From Corydoras sp. C115 (taxonomy: Eukaryota > Chordata > Actinopteri > Siluriformes > Callichthyidae), in contig JAFMOC010000269.1 in NCBI GenBank assembly GCA_019802505.1, positions 424,501 through 488,500 on the forward strand: a stretch of 64,000 nt of DNA, written 5' to 3'. Shown here piece by piece: positions 23,500 to 30,622 of the stretch. A program made the translations under genes and the position numbers. Position 1 is the stretch's first letter. Every line of letters starts with the position of its first letter. Under the pieces are notes generated by a model. The model saw nothing but the letters and a program-made list of their open reading frames with translations. It did not search any database and was not told the DNA's origin.

Positions 23500-24010
23500 A
23501 ATAATAATAATAATTATTATTATTTACTAATTATTATTAATAATAATAATAATAATAGGATCTGGGCTTAGCATGTTCTCCTCTCAGCACTAGGGATTCC
23601 CGGTTTGAATCCCAATCTGGGTGGAGTCTCCATGTTCTCCCTGTGTCCGTGTGGGTTTCCTCCGGGTTCTCCGGTTTCCTCCCACAGTCCAAAAACATGG
23701 ACCGAGGTCAATTGAACTATTCAAAATTGTCCAATATAGAGTGTGTCTGTGTGAGCAGATAACCCCTGCTCTGTGGTGGTTCTATTGGGGTTCTGAGCAT
23801 TAGAACAGAGTACACAAACAGATGGACTACAGAATGGAGGTGGACGACTACAAAGTCCATCAGGACCTGATAACATGGAGAGTAAAAAGGGGGCGTGGCC
23901 TAACTGGTGAGTAATGATGTAAATGTGTTTTGTGAGTGCAGGGGGACAGCGTGAGCAGCGAGTCTGTGCAGCTGAAGTCGTCTCGGGCTCAGAGGTGGGT
24001 CTGGGGATGA
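4924..24010 (+). CDS. elapor1: ELAPOR1 (KIAA1324/EIG121) orthologue, 3' part of gene, 21 exons
   Basis: Spliced product of 967 residues plus stop, lacking the N-terminal signal-peptide exon(s). Exons: 4924-5041, 5830-6019, 6138-6285, 6366-6455, 7054-7159, 8152-8301, 9054-9142, 9231-9411, 10072-10200, 10635-10725, 11327-11429, 11532-11669, 12465-12728, 13611-13784, 15965-16154, 17459-17555, 17844-17945, 20191-20317, 20520-20698, 20782-20950, 23942-24010. All introns are GT-AG, and the total (2904 nt) stays in one frame. Cys-rich EGF/TNFR-like modules (CPPCNPGF, CPAGTEP, SSCVPCPAGH) are followed by a region corresponding to the family's mannose-6-phosphate-receptor-homology part, one membrane helix (about residues 864-884) and an acidic cytosolic tail. 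From family knowledge, ELAPOR1 is an oestrogen-induced endosome/lysosome and trans-Golgi protein linked to autophagy and secretory-granule maturation. ELAPOR1 is preferred over ELAPOR2 because of NMKTSCFNVGNSKCD and the tail motif ESVQLK. Confidence 0.93.
5110..5829. other. AT-rich elapor1 intron
   Basis: Nothing recognised except a scrap of SINE-A near 5573-5600 (gcagatacactcaggaca). Confidence 0.6.
5830..6019 (+). CDS. elapor1: elapor1 exon, residues 40-102
   Basis: Acceptor ttctaag; donor AACAA|gtcagt. It encodes FSCEAGEFLEM, then CTACAAGSYSLGSG and RFDQWDSIP, a cysteine-rich module. The join splits an Asn codon (AA|T), which restores the family N-glycosylation motif NNSS. Confidence 0.92.
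6081..6137 (+). repeat. (TG)n forming the 3' splice region of elapor1 exon 6138
   Basis: Uninterrupted TG up to tgcag. No other pyrimidine tract in the 118-nt intron. Confidence 0.95.
6138..6285 (+). CDS. elapor1: elapor1 exon, residues 103-152
   Basis: Encodes SSWTPQGSHLESNRDECT, then VYAVHLMKQGSV and NIFFEFF. The preceding intron is only 118 nt, and its 3' half is a (TG)n array ending directly in the acceptor tgcag. The reading frame here differs from the longest open frames over the same bases. It was chosen because it matches the family and keeps phase with both neighbours. Confidence 0.9.
6366..6455 (+). CDS. elapor1: elapor1 exon, residues 153-182
   Basis: Acceptor gtttcag; donor ACACG|gtcagt. 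90 nt, phase 0 at both ends. It encodes IQNDQCQEMD through NGEWGTHT. The preceding intron is only 80 nt. Confidence 0.9.
6456..7053. other. elapor1 intron
   Basis: A SINE-A body scrap lies at 6517-6670 (tccattttcctcccacagtc; gtgagtgagtgtgtgag). The rest is AT-rich and unremarkable. Confidence 0.6.
7054..7159 (+). CDS. elapor1: elapor1 exon, residues 183-217
   Basis: Acceptor atcttgtag; donor GAAG|gtgcag. It encodes VNLKSGTNILYWRTTG, matching the family motif (N-VLYWRTT), then PVLLKNIQIE. Confidence 0.91.
7498..7680. repeat. Short tandem duplications in an elapor1 intron
   Basis: A ~55-bp segment (gacaacaatttaccaata..) repeats at 7499 and 7615, separated by four cattaatt(g/t)(g/a) units. Confidence 0.8.
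8152..8301 (+). CDS. elapor1: elapor1 exon, residues 218-267, Cys-rich module
   Basis: Acceptor tctctag; donor TCTG|gtatat. It encodes GVAYTSECFPCRPGTFSK, then SSFCDLCPRNTYSGKGAS and CTPCPKDQYS. The CXXC-spaced cysteines are typical of ephrin-receptor/TNFR-like modules of this family. Confidence 0.93.
8558..8922 (+). repeat. SINE-A full length
   Basis: A box gtggcttagtgtttgg, B box ggttcgaatcc, an internal (tg)n expansion at 8741-8772, tail (gaat)n. Confidence 0.9.
9054..9142 (+). CDS. elapor1: elapor1 exon, residues 268-297
   Basis: Acceptor tattttcag; donor AAG|gtgtag. It encodes EEGWSECKEKPPCSEKDYF then SACDSSGK, matching the repeated DYF...CD motif of the family. Confidence 0.9.
9231..9411 (+). 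CDS. elapor1: elapor1 exon, residues 298-357
   Basis: Acceptor ctccttcag; donor ACAG|gtacca. It encodes TQLLYRWVEPKVC, then CPPCNPGFYTHNSSTCLPCP and GTFSNGTT, with N-glycosylation sequons NSS and NGT. Confidence 0.93.
9724..9882. repeat. Intronic direct repeat, copy 1
   Basis: About 155 bp matching 10866-11014 (atgatttagtttttaataaa, gtttgtaagtgttttattaa). Confidence 0.88.
10072..10200 (+). CDS. elapor1: elapor1 exon, residues 358-400
   Basis: Acceptor ttgtgcag; donor AACG|gtaaaa. It encodes DCQACPAGTEPSIGYEYKWW, then NMKTSCFNVGNSKCDDMN. The last block separates ELAPOR1 from ELAPOR2. Confidence 0.94.
10635..10725 (+). CDS. elapor1: elapor1 exon, residues 401-430
   Basis: Acceptor gtgctcag; donor TTTAA|gtaagt. 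It encodes GWEVSGDHVRSGVGGSDNDY then LRVPGFK, strongly conserved in the family. Confidence 0.93.
10866..11014. repeat. Intronic direct repeat, copy 2
   Basis: Copy of 9724-9882 across two elapor1 exons, about 1.14 kb apart. Confidence 0.88.
11327..11429 (+). CDS. elapor1: elapor1 exon, residues 431-465
   Basis: Acceptor actcacag; donor ATGATG|gtgaac. It encodes LPTSVAGVTASEFGRITFVF then ETICQADCELYFMM. Confidence 0.92.
11532..11669 (+). CDS. elapor1: elapor1 exon, residues 466-511
   Basis: Acceptor attgtag; donor GAT|gtaagt. 138 nt, phase 0. It encodes DVNRKSTNVVESWEGTK then TWAFQRTNKPLD, with a sequon NAS. Confidence 0.93.
11991..12358 (-). repeat. SINE-A full length (reverse)
   Basis: (ccat)n tail at the left (eight or more units), head ending aaccactaagcct, followed by a short (ta)n. 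Confidence 0.9.
12465..12728 (+). CDS. elapor1: elapor1 exon, residues 512-599, Cys-rich
   Basis: Acceptor tttccgcag; donor AAG|gtacat. It encodes VNDIAKIYSIKITNALDGSA, then SGSSCVPCPAGHFIDKDTNQ, CQECPPNTF and CGPGSKSNK. It is the longest exon of the gene, 264 nt, phase 0. Confidence 0.93.
12934..13400 (+). repeat. Repeat C, full copy
   Basis: caagttcaagttcaagttat, then cacaaagcagctttacagaa, ggcaagaaaaaactccctgt and aggacagctatgtacagata. Parts recur at 14470, 57425 and 62525. Confidence 0.75.
13611..13784 (+). CDS. elapor1: elapor1 exon, residues 600-657
   Basis: Acceptor gcttacag; donor GAG|gtacga. It encodes FCFNDCSFSYVDQNQTLTYD, then MNGPSFTSKGTKYYHQFNIS and LCGAE. It starts the mannose-6-phosphate-receptor-homology part of the family. 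Confidence 0.92.
13983..14330 (-). repeat. SINE-A full length (reverse) with 17-bp target duplication
   Basis: Flanked by CCTGATGCGTTTACATT at 13966-13982 and 14331-14347. Confidence 0.94.
14470..14720 (+). repeat. Repeat C, diverged partial copy
   Basis: cacaaagagtaatccaacag, caggacagccatgtacagat, catctgtccaat. Confidence 0.7.
14786..15821 (+). mobile_element. Tc1-like element (cagtcatggcc family), internally deleted
   Basis: Same ends as 2991-4713, flanked by TA (14784-14785, 15822-15823). At 1036 bp it lacks the N-terminal half of the transposase, with a deletion junction near 15135-15145. It lies in the elapor1 intron between the exons at 13784 and 15965. Confidence 0.9.
15195..15647 (+). 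pseudogene. Tc1-like transposase C-terminal half
   Basis: An open frame with FQHDEAPCHKAKVITTW and NSQDLNPIENLWSITKRRVD, ending QHCKY*. It holds the second Asp and the Glu of DDE, but the HTH and first Asp are deleted. Confidence 0.82.
15965..16154 (+). CDS. elapor1: elapor1 exon, residues 658-720
   Basis: Acceptor ccaccgcag; donor CTTG|gtaaga. It encodes GRKVAVCSDNVTDLSSKD, then FICQSTIIPADGRGFRTA and SSQSISLADTFLG. Confidence 0.93.
16318..16397 (+). repeat. SINE-B head only
   Basis: cagctcagtggttaggctg (A box) and ggttctgggtccaaatc (B box), stopping after cactgaact. Resembles a tRNA but is a truncated SINE. Confidence 0.75.
16535..16737 (-). repeat. SINE-B full length (reverse)
   Basis: Left end catttagcagacgctttta, B box gatttgaaccc, right end ccactgagctaccacgcc. 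Confidence 0.88.
16815..17166 (+). repeat. SINE-A full length with 15-bp target duplication
   Basis: Flanked by AAAAATGTGATATTG at 16800-16814 and 17167-17181. The head begins gcagcacggtggttt. Confidence 0.93.
17459..17555 (+). CDS. elapor1: elapor1 exon, residues 721-752
   Basis: Acceptor tctcacag; donor TATCA|gtaagt. It encodes ASVDSVLNGVSVRTDLFPDS then LADINFFY. The family has the similar DV-FFY here. Confidence 0.9.
17844..17945 (+). CDS. elapor1: elapor1 exon, residues 753-786
   Basis: Acceptor gtgtgtcag; donor CCAAG|gtttgt. It encodes SPQLTASCERGRSAVIILRC then NPEKGERGELTVP. The CxxGRS...RC pattern matches ELAPOR1/2. Confidence 0.9.
17946..18440. other. AT-rich elapor1 intron
   Basis: No recognised repeat or exon. 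Confidence 0.55.
18446..18868 (+). repeat. Intronic ~0.4-kb repeat, copy 1
   Basis: Shares acccatttttcttatgaatg, cttgcgataaattcatttg and gtccaatgatgtgg in the same order with 21384-21797. Confidence 0.88.
19725..19775 (+). repeat. SINE-B 3' tail
   Basis: ataaatcgctttggacaaaa and ctgctaaatgtaaatgtaat. Confidence 0.7.
19796..20142 (+). repeat. SINE-A full length, 48 bp before an elapor1 exon
   Basis: Head ggcagcacggtggcttag to tail gaatgatt, then directly the (TG)n that forms the acceptor of exon 20191. Confidence 0.92.
20146..20188 (+). repeat. (TG)n at the acceptor of elapor1 exon 20191
   Basis: TG array from the SINE tail to ttcag. Confidence 0.95.
20191..20317 (+). CDS. elapor1: elapor1 exon, residues 787-829
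   Basis: Acceptor tgtgttcag, directly after a (GT)n array that itself abuts a SINE; donor CAG|gtactg. It encodes KCPAGTCDGCTFYFLWESSS, then ACPICTREDYHSIEGACKAG. Confidence 0.93.
20520..20698 (+). CDS. elapor1: elapor1 exon with membrane helix, residues 830-888
   Basis: Acceptor ctgcacaag; donor AAAAG|gtgacc. It encodes DILYVWNEPKLC, then a hydrophobic stretch FGIGGGAFMAVLLISLTCYF followed by WKKNK, a stop-transfer signal. The lysine/arginine cluster after the helix indicates a lumenal N-terminus and cytosolic C-terminus. Confidence 0.94.
20782..20950 (+). CDS. elapor1: elapor1 exon, cytosolic tail, residues 889-945
   Basis: Acceptor cccgtcag; donor AAG|gtcaga. It encodes LEYKYSRLVMSANKECELPA, then ADSCGLAEEEGEENEDD and LLGKLKAIASK. 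The YKYS and acidic motifs are typical of the family tail. Confidence 0.93.
21384..21797 (+). repeat. Intronic ~0.4-kb repeat, copy 2
   Basis: Same order as copy 1, broken near its end by the hAT-like element at 21801. The unit itself contains two related halves (agagtatataaacc twice). Confidence 0.88.
21801..22811. mobile_element. hAT-like non-autonomous element (CAGTGATTCTCAA ends)
   Basis: 1011 bp from CAGTGATTCTCAA to TTTGAGAAGCACTG, flanked by 8-bp duplications ATTTATAC (21793-21800) and ATTTATCC (22812-22819), 7 of 8 matching. The ends resemble MER5/Charlie-type hAT termini. C-rich stretches lie just inside both ends. No transposase was recognised. Confidence 0.8.
22823..22871 (+). repeat. 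(CA)n array
   Basis: Follows the hAT-like element. The end of copy 1 of the 0.4-kb repeat has a matching CA array at 18870-18888. Confidence 0.9.
22976..23468. other. elapor1 intron
   Basis: Short tandem gtccct/gtccgt at 23021-23056 and a tRNA-like B-box scrap near 23380. No gene. Confidence 0.55.
23469..23558. repeat. Alternating (ATT)n / (AAT)n palindrome
   Basis: Runs of att then aat repeated twice can pair with each other. Confidence 0.85.
23567..23754 (+). repeat. SINE-A 5' fragment
   Basis: Lacks the first head bases. It stops abruptly where a MITE fragment begins. Confidence 0.8.
23755..23905 (+). mobile_element. Fragment of the 41403-type MITE fused to a SINE fragment
   Basis: Shares cccctgctctgtggtggt, acaaacagatggactaca and gggggcgtggc with the right half of 41403-41818. 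It joins abruptly to a SINE at 23754 and ends 36 bp before the last elapor1 exon. Confidence 0.7.
23942..24010 (+). CDS. elapor1: elapor1 last coding exon (putative), residues 946-967 and stop
   Basis: Acceptor gtgcag. It encodes GDSVSSESVQLKSSRAQRWV, then WG and TGA (24008-24010). ESVQLK(T/S)S is the conserved ELAPOR1 C-terminus, but the following RWVWG is not expected. CAGAG|gtgggt at 23994/23995 is a possible donor to a further 3' exon, so the true stop is uncertain. The acceptor lies about 35 bp after a MITE remnant. Confidence 0.72.
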   Translation, partial: GDSVSSESVQLKSSRAQRWVWG

Positions 24011-24507
24011 ACCGCCGGACGATGAAGGAAGACGGTCTCCGTCTGAAGAACGAGAGTAGAGACCAGCTTCTGCTCGCTCGGCCGTCCGGCTCTCCCAAAT
24101 CTGTCTCTCCTAACTCTTTATTACAGACGCTTCAGTGGACACACCTCTGAAGATGGACAGATGTTCAAAACAGGACGAACATCATTCAGATTATTTATAA
24201 AACCTTATTTTAGTACATTTTACTCCAAATCATTTTCCTCCGTCTCGTTCCCGTTAGGAAGACGTTTCCAACATTTACTCAGCTTTAAAGTCACGTTTAA
24301 ATACGTTTGTGTTTGTTGTCATTGTGCGTTGGACCGCTAACCTGACGAACAAGTAAGGTGAAGGAAACGGCCGGGACAGGTCCCAAATTTATACAGCAAA
24401 CACAAATCTAATCAGCCCGCCCCTGAGGAACCCCACACAGACACGCCCCCCTCTGTTAAGAGTTGGTAAAGCAGTGTAAAAAGTGTAGACTTTGTAGACA
24501 CAAATTC
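24011..24507 (+). other. Presumed elapor1 3' UTR/downstream
   Basis: Follows the putative stop. No AATAAA was noticed here, so the 3' end is undefined. Confidence 0.45.
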
Positions 24508-24905
24508 TGAATCCGGTGGAGTTTGCATGTTCTCCTCATGTCCGTTTGGGTTTTCTTAAGGTTCTCCAGTTTCCTCACATAGTCCAAAAACAGATTCAAG
24601 GTGAAATGGCTGCTCTAAATTGCCCTTGGTATAATGGTGAACACGATTGCCTCTCAGCGCTAAGGATCCAGGTTTGCATGTTCTCTCTGTGTTCTCATGG
24701 GTTTTCTCCGGGTTCTCTCGTTTCCTCCCTCGGCCCAATAACATGGATTTAAGGTGAATTGGCTGCTCTAATTTGCCCTTGATGTAATGGTGAGCACATT
24801 CGCCTCTCAGTGCTAAGGATCCCTGTGTCCTCATGGGTTTTCTCCGGGTTCTCTGATTTCCTCCCTCAGCCCAAAAACATGGATTTAAGGTGAAATGGCT
24901 GCTCA
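24508..24905 (+). repeat. Three consecutive SINE-A 5' fragments
   Basis: Pieces at about 24508-24635, 24636-24765 and 24766-24905 each run from the box/body region to ttaaggtgaa(t/a)tggctgctc, repeating with a period near 130 bp. This suggests tandem duplication of one truncated copy rather than three insertions. Confidence 0.65.
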
Positions 24906-25352
24906 TGAAACCATTTAACGTCCCAAATGACTGGAGCATATTCGTTTTGTTAGTGAAGCATGGACTGTGTGGTAAACACATGGTTCAGGGTGCAGTATAA
25001 TAGTGATGGATTATCTGAGATCAGTTTGTATTCAGCATGCTGCACGCTGATGTGCTGAACGTACAACATTCAGATCTTGTTTTGGTCGTTTCATGTCGTT
25101 TCAGAGCCTGAATTCAGTCCAAACCCCGAGCTCTGAGTCTGTAGGTTTTAGGAAAACAGCGTCCGTGGGCCGTCGTCCTCTGATGTCCTGCGTGTTCTTC
25201 TAAAGCCAAACTTTGGAATGATTTCTAATGGAACTGTTCGTTTGAACGCAGATGTAAAACAACCAGCGGCTTTCTGAACGGCGTGAAGTGAAAGCTTCAT
25301 GAAGCCTGAGTAACATCACCGTCCTCCGCCTGCTGGTTTTATAACAACCTTC

Positions 25353-25989
25353 TATAATTAAAGTTCACGATCCTCTGAGTCCCATTTGAGTCATTTAATG
25401 ACGTAAGGTCATTAAAAACCAGAAGGTTTTACTGTTTGTGGTTAAAGGGTTCCCCGTGCCCAGCCAGGAGAACGTGTTGGAGCCTGGGTCAGTATTACCA
25501 GGCCAGGGTGCCACGTCATCGCTGAGCACACACACTATATATGGGACAATTTAGAGCAGCCAAGTTACCTTGAATCCATGTTTTTGGACTGTGGGAGGAA
25601 ACCGGAGAACCCGAAGGAATCCCATGTGGACATGTGGAGAACACGCAGATGAATCTGGATCCCCAGCGCTGAGAGGAGAACATGCTGTCCTTCCTTTTTA
25701 TTAAACTGAACCAAAACATTGTTATTTTAAATAATCATATCATTAAACATATTTAATGTAAAAAAAAGCTTCAGCCTTAAAACACAATCCGTAAGACGTG
25801 AAGTCCGTCCCTGTTTTATTTAAATCCGTCTGTAAAGTCAGAAATCTTTGTTTCTGTGGTTTGTTATTTCTCATTTTTTTTTAATAGAACTTTATTTCCT
25901 CAGGTAACTGAAGTCCCTGACATGTTCGAGGGTCTTTTACCTTCTGAATATTAAATGAGAAAACTTTATTCCTTTGTAACTTTTCCTTT
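25353..25989. repeat. Duplicated block, copy 1
   Basis: Matches 30023-30622 almost throughout, including non-SINE sequence (taaaaccagaag..., aagcttcagccttaaaac, gagggtcttttaccttctga). It contains a diverged SINE-A fragment in reverse (about 25450-25690). Confidence 0.9.
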
Positions 25990-26743
25990 AAATAAGTTAG
26001 AGCTCTGCAGCCGACGGGTCGAGAGGCTTCACAATACAAACCCACTCAGAGCCAAAAGCTTTCTATATTTACCTGACAGAGCAGCCAGACGCAGACTCAC
26101 CTGCAGAGCTTCAGATTGCCCCCGTGCCTCACTGCCTCATAGGGCCCTCGAGCCCCCCCCCCCCACTCGGTTGCCATGGATACTGTGGAGGGCAAGCGCT
26201 AGAAACTTATGCTTTTCTATTTTCCTATTTTGTGGTGTTGTGTATTTTGAGTTTGTGCTGAATGAACACATTTCTGTTCAGTTGATGCTTTTAATAAACT
26301 GTTCTGCTTCCTCCTCGTGTGCAGCGCTATTTATTTTATTGGGGGGGGGGGGGTCATTACACTTACTAAACAAGAACAACCTTCTGAACTCCAGAGAAAC
26401 TAAAGGACATTTGCCTCTGATCTCCGTTTCTTACACAGGGACTAACTGTGATTACCCCCCCCCCCCCCCCCCCCCCGTCATCCTAACACCTCCCCCATGC
26501 AAAGTGAAAGATCTGTTTAATTATTATATAATGATATGAGCTTCAGACAATTCATGTCTTAATGTGCAAATGCGATGAGCAGCAACTGGAAATCTATAAG
26601 TTTTAACAGAGTGAACCCATTCTGGCACAGGGAGGACATGTTTATCACGCTGGGAATCGAACCCCGGATTACAGCAAAAAGATCCGCTGTGACCAATCCG
26701 CTCCAATTTTAATATTAATTGCAATTATAATAATAATAAACAG
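25990..26743. other. Intergenic sequence
   Basis: C runs at 26154-26164 and 26455-26476, a G run at 26341-26352. A 194-codon open frame is probably chance. Not a known family. Confidence 0.5.
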
Positions 26744-26910
26744 AGGGCGGCAGGGTGGCTTAGTGCTCTGTGTGCTGGATCCTATTTTGGGTGGAGTTTG
26801 CATTTTCTCCCCATGTCCCTGTGGGTTCCTTCACATTCTTCAGTTTGCTCCCACAGTCCAAAAACTTGGATTCAAGGTAAGGTGAATGCTCTAAATTGCC
26901 CCATATTTGT
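26744..26910 (+). repeat. SINE-A 5' fragment
   Basis: Head cggcagggtggcttag to aaattgccccat, with a shortened B-box region. Confidence 0.7.
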
Positions 26911-27397
26911 AAAGAACTGCATCGACAAATCTCTTTTGCAAGAGAGAGAGATCATGTGAGTTACCTCTTTTGCAATAAAAACGTGTTCTTATCTACGTTG
27001 TTCTCCGTACAGAGAGTTTAACTACAAAATCAACTAAACCTGATGTTTAAAGACGGGTTCCAGAAACTTTTGCATAAGACTGAATAAATATGGAGGATGA
27101 GGATCATGGTCTTCACCCTCACTGCAAAATAAAATAAAATAAAATAAAAATAAAACCCCAAGAGAAAACAAGATGAAGCTGCTGTGGTTTGTGTATCGGT
27201 TCCTGATCCCTGCGTTTACAGCTCAGCATCTGCACGGAGAGACAGGTTGAGCGTCTCAGCAGCGAGGGCGTACACTCTGAAGAGATCAGGGACGAAAGAG
27301 ATCCAAAGAGAACCACGTTGGGTATGAGAGGAAGAGAACATCAAACTGTATTCAGGGTCAAAGAGTCGCCTGAAAAAAACTTCTGAGCCTCATCCTC

Positions 27398-27631
27398 ACA
27401 CACACACACATATACACACATATAAATACAGTACACACATACATATATACACACACACACACATACACATACAGACATACATAGATACAGACATACATAC
27501 ATACACATACATACATACTTACATACATGCAACATACATACAAACACACATACATACATACATACATACATACACACATACATATACACACATACATACA
27601 CACATACATACACACACACACATAACCACAT

Positions 27632-27684
<53 letters not shown>

Positions 27685-27715
27685 ACACACACATACATAC
27701 ATACACACATACATA
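27398..27715. repeat. CA/CATA microsatellite, left of the Tc1 element
   Basis: Mixed acacac and acatacat units plus a (ta)n core at 27638-27675. ORFs across it are low complexity. Confidence 0.92.
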
Positions 27716-29264
27716 CAGTGGAGGAAATAAGTATTTGATCCCCCACTAACTTTAAAAGTTTTAATACAAAAAAAAAAACAAATGAAATGTCTCATAATTT
27801 TATGTCAGTTTTATTTTAACAGTCACATAGAATATCAAAAGAAAAACGGAGAAATTTACATGAAATGAGAAATAATAATTTGCATTTCATTCAGGGAAAT
27901 AAGTATTTGATCCCCTAGTAAAACATCATTTAATACTTGGTGGTAAAACCCTTGTTGGCAAGCACAGCAGTCAGACGTCCCTTTTTCTAAGGTTTGCACA
28001 CATTTCAGGAGTAATTTTGGCCCACTCCTCTCTGCAAATCACCTCCAAATCCTTAAGGTTTATAAGCATGCATTTGGAAACGTGAAACTTCAGCTCTCTC
28101 CATAGATTTTCGATGGGATTGAGGTCAGGAGTCTGGCTAGGTCATTCCATGACCTTGATATGCTTCTTATGGAGCCACTCCTTTGTTTCCTTGGCTGTAT
28201 GTTTTGGGTCGTTGTCGTGCTGAAAGACCCATCCACAACCCATTTTCAGTGGCCTGGCGGAGGCAAGGAGGTTGTCACCCAGGATTTTGCAATACATGGC
28301 CCCGTTCATCTTCCCGTCAATGCGGTGAAGTTGGCCTGTGCCCTTAGAAGAAAAACACCCCCAAAACATAATACTTCCACCACCATGCTTGACGGTGGGG
28401 ATGGTATTCTTAGGGTCATATTCTGTATTTTTCTTCCTCCAAACACGTCAAGTTGAGTTAAGGCCAAAGAGCTCAATTTTGGTCTCATCTGACCACAGCA
28501 CCTTCTCCCAGTCTCTCTCAGAGCCATTAATATGTTCATTGGCAATCTTGAGATGGGCCTGGACGTAGCCTTCTTGAGCAGAGGAACCTTGCGTGCACTG
28601 CAGGATTTTAAACCATTACGTCTCATTGTATTACCAATGTTTTTGTTTTGGAGACTGTGGTCCCAGCTGCCTTGAGATCATTACTCAGCTCCTCCTGTGT
28701 GACCTCCATGAGGTGATATCTTGCATGGAGCTCCAGGCCTGGGTCGATTGACAGTAATGTTGTACTTCTTCCACTTCTGAATAATTGCACCAACAATTGT
28801 CACCTTCTCATCCAGCTTCTTACTTATGACTTTGTAGCCCATCCCAGCCTTGTGTAGGTCAACAATTTTGTCCCTGACATCTTTAGACAGTTCTTTAGTC
28901 TTGCCCATGGTGGAGATGTTAGAGTGTCACTGAGACTGTTGGCAGGTGGCCTTTTATACGGGTGACAATTTGGGACAGGTGTCTCTCATTCAGGTAATGA
29001 CTTCACTGTGATTAGGGTGTGTCAGTGGTCTGTGGGAGCCAACATTAGTCATGGTTTTACTAGGGGATCAAATACTTATTTCCCTGAATGAAATGCAAAT
29101 TATTTTTTATTTCTCATATCATGTAATTTTCTCCGTTTTTCTTTTGATAATCTATGTGGCACTGTTAAAATAAAACTGGCATAAAATTAGGAGATGTTTC
29201 ATTTATTTTTTTGTATTAAAACTTTTAAAGTCAGTGGGGGATCAAATACTTATTTCCTCCACTG
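27716..29264 (-). mobile_element. Tc1-like element with IR/DR ends (cagtggaggaaataag family)
   Basis: Ends cagtggaggaaataagtatt and its complement, flanked by TA. Each end has a second inner copy of the same motif (27895-27920; 29053-29085), the IR/DR layout of Sleeping Beauty-type Tc1 elements. It is inserted within a CATA-type microsatellite that continues on both sides. Confidence 0.9.
28070..28908 (-). pseudogene. Tc1-like transposase relic
   Basis: Begins MGKTKELSKDVRDKIVDLHK at 28908 (HTH), passes through broken pieces 28306-28626, then MFWGCFSSKGTG and QHDNDPKHTAKETKEWLHK (28142-28369), and the PDLNPIENLW region near 28085-28130 in another frame. At least three frame breaks are present. 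Confidence 0.82.
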
Positions 29265-29690
29265 TACATACATAAATACATACACACATACATGCATTCA
29301 TAAATAAATACATACACACATACATACGTACATTCATACAGTATATACATACATACACACATATATACACACATACATACACACATATACACACATACTT
29401 ACATACATACTGTACATACATACATACATGCATACATACATACACACATACATACACGCATACATACATACACACAAACATACATACATGCAAACATACA
29501 CAAATACATACATGCAAACATACATACACACATACATATGTACACACATAAACACACGTACATACATACATAGACATACATACATGCAAACATACATACA
29601 CACACACATATGTACATACATAAACATACATACATACAAACATATACATACACACATACTTACATACATACTGTACAAACACACATAAAC

Positions 29691-29729
<39 letters not shown>

Positions 29730-29866
29730 TACATACAAGCATTCATACATACATAGACACACACATACAAAAACACACATACATACACACACACACATAC
29801 ATGCAAACATACATACATACACCTACATACACACATGAACATACATACATACACATATACAAACCG
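29265..29866. repeat. CATA microsatellite, right of the Tc1 element
   Basis: A continuation of the same array, about 600 bp, with (ta)n at 29690-29714. Confidence 0.92.
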
Positions 29867-29886
29867 AAGGAGTTTTTACCACTACT

Positions 29887-30016
29887 GTGTGTGTGTTTAT
29901 ATGTATGTATGTGTGTGTATGTACAGTATGTATGTATATATGTATGTGTGTGTATGTATGTATTTTTGTGTGTATTTGTATGTGTGTGTATGTATGTATA
30001 TATGTGTGTGTGTATG
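29887..30016. repeat. TATG microsatellite, inverted relative to the preceding array
   Basis: tgtatgtatgtgtgtg units, separated from the CATA array by only about 20 bp of unique sequence. Confidence 0.9.
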
Positions 30017-30022
30017 TAACAT

Positions 30023-30622
30023 TATAATTAAAGTTCACGATCCTCTGAGTCCCATTTGAGTCGTTTAGTGAGGTAAGGTCATTGGTTTTACTGTTTACTG
30101 TGCCCAGCCAGGAGAATGTGTTGGAGCCTGGGTGGATATAACCAGGACAATGTGCCATGTCATCACTGGGTACACACACTATATATGGGGCAATTTAGAG
30201 CAATCCATGTTTTTGGACTGTGTGGAAGAAACCGGAGAACCTGAAGGAACCCCATGTGGACATGTGGAGAACATGCAGATGAATCTGGATCCCCAGCGCT
30301 GAGAGGAGAACATGCTGTCCTTCCTTTTTATTAAACTGAACCAAAACATTGTTATTTTAAATAATCATATCATTAAACATATTTAATATAAAAAAAAGCT
30401 TCAGCCTTAAAACACAATCCGTAAGACGTGAAGTTCTCCGTCCCTGTTTTATTTAAATCCGTCTGTAAAGTCAGAAAACTTTGTTTCTGTGGTTTGTTAT
30501 TTCTCATTTTATTTTAATAGAACTTTATTTCCTCAGGTAACTGAAGTCCCTGACATGTTCGAGGGTCTTTTACCTTCTGAATATTAAATGAGAAAACTTT
30601 ATTCCTTTGCAACTTTTCCTTT
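30023..30622. repeat. Duplicated block, copy 2
   Basis: Same order and orientation as copy 1, with a few small deletions (for example near 30085-30110 and 30205-30215). Bounded on both sides by CATA/TATG microsatellite. Confidence 0.9.

Noticed and set aside
25955..26539. 194-codon open frame between the two genes
   Set aside because: Low-complexity Pro-rich parts from C runs; starts in the duplicated repeat block; no domain.
27341..30019. CRISPR-like or satellite array
   Set aside because: Units are short CATA/CA microsatellites without spacers; the genome is eukaryotic.
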